A stretch of 64,000 bases of DNA from JAGLOK01 sp963676355 (lineage in GTDB: Bacteria > Bacillota > Clostridia > Christensenellales > UMGS416). The stretch spans positions 3,472,001-3,536,000 of the forward strand of contig OY781093.1 of the NCBI GenBank assembly GCA_963676355.1. Reading direction: 5' to 3'. A program made the translations under genes and the position numbers. How positions within the stretch are numbered: position 1 is the first letter of the stretch; the number at the start of each line of letters is the position of its first letter. Of this stretch, positions 62,393 through 64,000 are shown piece after piece. Below the pieces are notes generated by a model. It did not search any database and was not told the origin of the DNA. It saw nothing but the letters and a program-made list of their open reading frames with translations.

Positions 62393-64000
62393 ACTGACCT
62401 ATTGTATATATCAAAAAACTCAGATGCAACACTTATTTTTCCGAATGGAAGCATAAGGTAGATTCCGTCTGCATATTTCATAGCACGTTTTGCTATACCA
62501 ACGGAATATTTAATCCCTGTCGTTTGCTGTGCTTCATCATCCTCATTTTCAAACTTTGCAATAAGTTCATCGGGGATGCGAATGCCCGGCACTTCGTTTT
62601 TTAAAAAGAGTGCGTTGCGTAAAGACACAGGCGGCATTACCCCCGCAAAAATTTCGGCATCCATTTCTTCTTTCATAATTTTGATATTTTCTATCGCCTC
62701 ATCAGTATATACAGGCTGTGATAAAAACACATCAGCTCCGGCGTCCTTTTTCTTTTTTGCCCTTTTGAGCTCAACCGCAAAGTTTGGCACAGAAAAATCA
62801 ATCGCCGCATAAAGCTTTATAGGATCATCCTTAAAAAACTCAGCATTCATGTGTCGGATAAGCTCGATAAGCCTCGTTCCTGTCAGGTTAAACACGCTTT
62901 TTATGTTGTCACGGCTGCCTGCCGCCACGGGGTCTCCCGTCACACAAAGCACATGCCTTAATCCCAGTGCCCATGCCGCGAGTATGTCGCTGCGCAGCGC
63001 AGTCACATTGCGATCGCGACAGCAAAGATGTGAAATAGTTCCCATGCCGCATTTTTCTCGTATAAGACACGAAGTCATAAGCGGATTCATGCGCGCGCGC
63101 CCCAGAGGTGAATCCGGAAGAGTGATGTTTGTAACACCCATTTCTTTAAGGTTTTCTATTTTTCGGATTAATCCTCGTGTTCCTGATTTTAGCGGTGGAG
63201 AAACTTCCACAAGCAAAGGTATATCCGGCACACTCGCCAACGACTTCTCTTGTTTTATGTGGTGCTCTTTTTCTTTTTTAAGTGTTATGCCTTCTTCCAG
63301 CACATTCTTTATCAAAGCAATATGCCCCGGTGTTGTACCACAGCATCCACCAATTATTTTTGCACCTTCAGCCGCTATTTCCCCCATCAAGTCTGCAAAG
63401 TACTTCTCATTATGCGAATAGTTCATCCTGTCGCCTGCACGCTCGGGAAAGCTTGCATTGGGAAGAGCTGACAATGTCTTTTTGGTTATGCGCTTTATGT
63501 TTTTAATGTGCCGAAGTACATGAACAGGTCCGCTTGCGCAGTTTAGCCCTATAGCGTCAGCTTTGATTTTATCAGCTTCACCAAAAAGCTCTGCAAGAGA
63601 TATTCCTGTTCCCGTATGTGAATCAGGGTGAAGTGCGAACTGACACACCACATAAGCCTCTGGCTTTTTTTGTTTAAGATATGCTACTGCTTTGTCCAAT
63701 GGCACAGTGGAAGTCATGGTCTCAAATATAAATATATCCGCATCCATGCTCAAAAATTCATCTATTATCGCTTTATACTCTGCAAGCTTTTCATCATTTG
63801 TAATCTCTTCGTCTATATTGGAGATTGAGCCTATTGGACCAATATCCGCCGCAACATAAACATCTTCTTTTTCTGCGCAATCTTTAGCAATTAAATAACC
63901 TTGCTTTATAATTTCACTGCGTTCTTTTTCATCTGATGAAAGCAGATATTTGTTTGCCGCAAAAGTGTTTGTGCGAATAAGTTTAGCTCCAGCGCGAATA
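62389..64000 (-). CDS. Bifunctional homocysteine S-methyltransferase / methylenetetrahydrofolate reductase (N-terminus beyond window)
   Basis: The open frame runs without a stop from 62389 to the right edge, so the N-terminus is missing. The 537 visible residues start inside the homocysteine S-methyltransferase barrel (NTFAANKYLL), with zinc ligands in GLNCASGPVHVL and GGCCGTTPGHIALI. A methylenetetrahydrofolate reductase domain follows from about LLVEVSPPLKSGTRGL to the C-terminus, with FAD-binding ITGDP-like LCVTGDPVAAGS. It resembles YitJ-type fusions. It probably makes methyl-THF and methylates homocysteine to methionine. It is coupled to the double GNAT gene. Confidence 0.93.
   Translation of the reverse strand, partial: IRAGAKLIRTNTFAANKYLLSSDEKERSEIIKQGYLIAKDCAEKEDVYVAADIGPIGSISNIDEEITNDEKLAEYKAIIDEFLSMDADIFIFETMTSTVPLDKAVAYLKQKKPEAYVVCQFALHPDSHTGTGISLAELFGEADKIKADAIGLNCASGPVHVLRHIKNIKRITKKTLSALPNASFPERAGDRMNYSHNEKYFADLMGEIAAEGAKIIGGCCGTTPGHIALIKNVLEEGITLKKEKEHHIKQEKSLASVPDIPLLVEVSPPLKSGTRGLIRKIENLKEMGVTNITLPDSPLGRARMNPLMTSCLIREKCGMGTISHLCCRDRNVTALRSDILAAWALGLRHVLCVTGDPVAAGSRDNIKSVFNLTGTRLIELIRHMNAEFFKDDPIKLYAAIDFSVPNFAVELKRAKKKKDAGADVFLSQPVYTDEAIENIKIMKEEMDAEIFAGVMPPVSLRNALFLKNEVPGIRIPDELIAKFENEDDEAQQTTGIKYSVGIAKRAMKYADGIYLMLPFGKISVASEFFDIYNRSV

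Noticed and set aside
62849..63421. A 190-codon plus-strand frame opposite the metH/F fusion
   Set aside because: The minus-strand protein has zinc and folate motifs across the same interval.

Overview
The window reads as a chromosomal segment of an anaerobic, low-GC Gram-positive bacterium of the Bacillota, most likely class Clostridia. The support is internal: split glycine decarboxylase subunits (gcvPA/gcvPB), a cysteine T-box leader, CtsR-type heat-shock operators, LytR-CpsA-Psr cell-wall proteins, SH3 and Thr/Pro-rich surface proteins, strong AGGAGG-type ribosome binding sites, and many ferredoxin-type and redox proteins with no respiratory genes. I do not try to name a genus. No phage, transposase or CRISPR array is visible. 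Almost every gene is chromosomal housekeeping or small accessory cargo.

Layout. 0-10 kb: end of tpiA, gpmI, an AT-rich putative zinc peptidase, GNAT and VOC enzymes, oligoendopeptidase F, an NYN-LOTUS protein, cytidine deaminase and CTP synthase. 10-16 kb: a secreted phosphodiester-glycosidase-like protein, then the glycine cleavage operon gcvT-H-PA-PB behind a tandem glycine riboswitch. 16-25 kb: a GGDEF/HD-GYP signalling protein, a T-box controlled cysE-cysS-GNAT operon, Hsp20 divergent from two tandem Cof-type HAD phosphatases with CtsR boxes on both promoters, a surface protein and a PrsW-like protease. 25-28 kb: a C39-like protein and a GntR-ABC transporter operon. 28-34 kb: a complete rRNA operon on the minus strand (16S, tRNA-Ala, tRNA-Ile, 23S, 5S) with promoters, a 16S processing stem and a terminator.

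34-52 kb: mnmA, small enzymes, a homocysteine methyltransferase with an unusual C-terminus, a degenerate LCP lipoprotein, an lrp-ald operon, a CE7 esterase, a GPH sugar transporter divergent from an XRE regulator, a small duplicated zone (TSUP permease fragment, MBL hydrolase, intact TSUP), a canonical LCP protein, gpsA with a leaderless-looking promoter, and an aldehyde dehydrogenase. 52-54 kb: a Crp/Fnr regulator followed by thioredoxin, rhodanese lipoprotein and ferredoxin. 54-61 kb: a long minus-strand gene string: ArsR regulator, permease with a Cys pair, cysteine-rich ferredoxin, small disulfide protein, two Fe-S aldo/keto reductases, an AEC transporter, pyruvate kinase and a GNAT. The right edge holds a double GNAT and the 3' part of a homocysteine methyltransferase/methylenetetrahydrofolate reductase fusion.

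How they fit: central glycolysis (tpiA, gpmI, pyk), one-carbon and sulfur amino-acid metabolism (gcv operon, metH/F fusion, second Hcy methyltransferase, cysE, cysS) and thiol/Fe-S redox chemistry dominate. The most system-like accessory region is the ArsR-controlled cluster at 57.0-61.4 kb, which looks like a metalloid or thiol-reactive-compound response unit. The cysteine-rich ferredoxin in it is the most unusual protein of the window.
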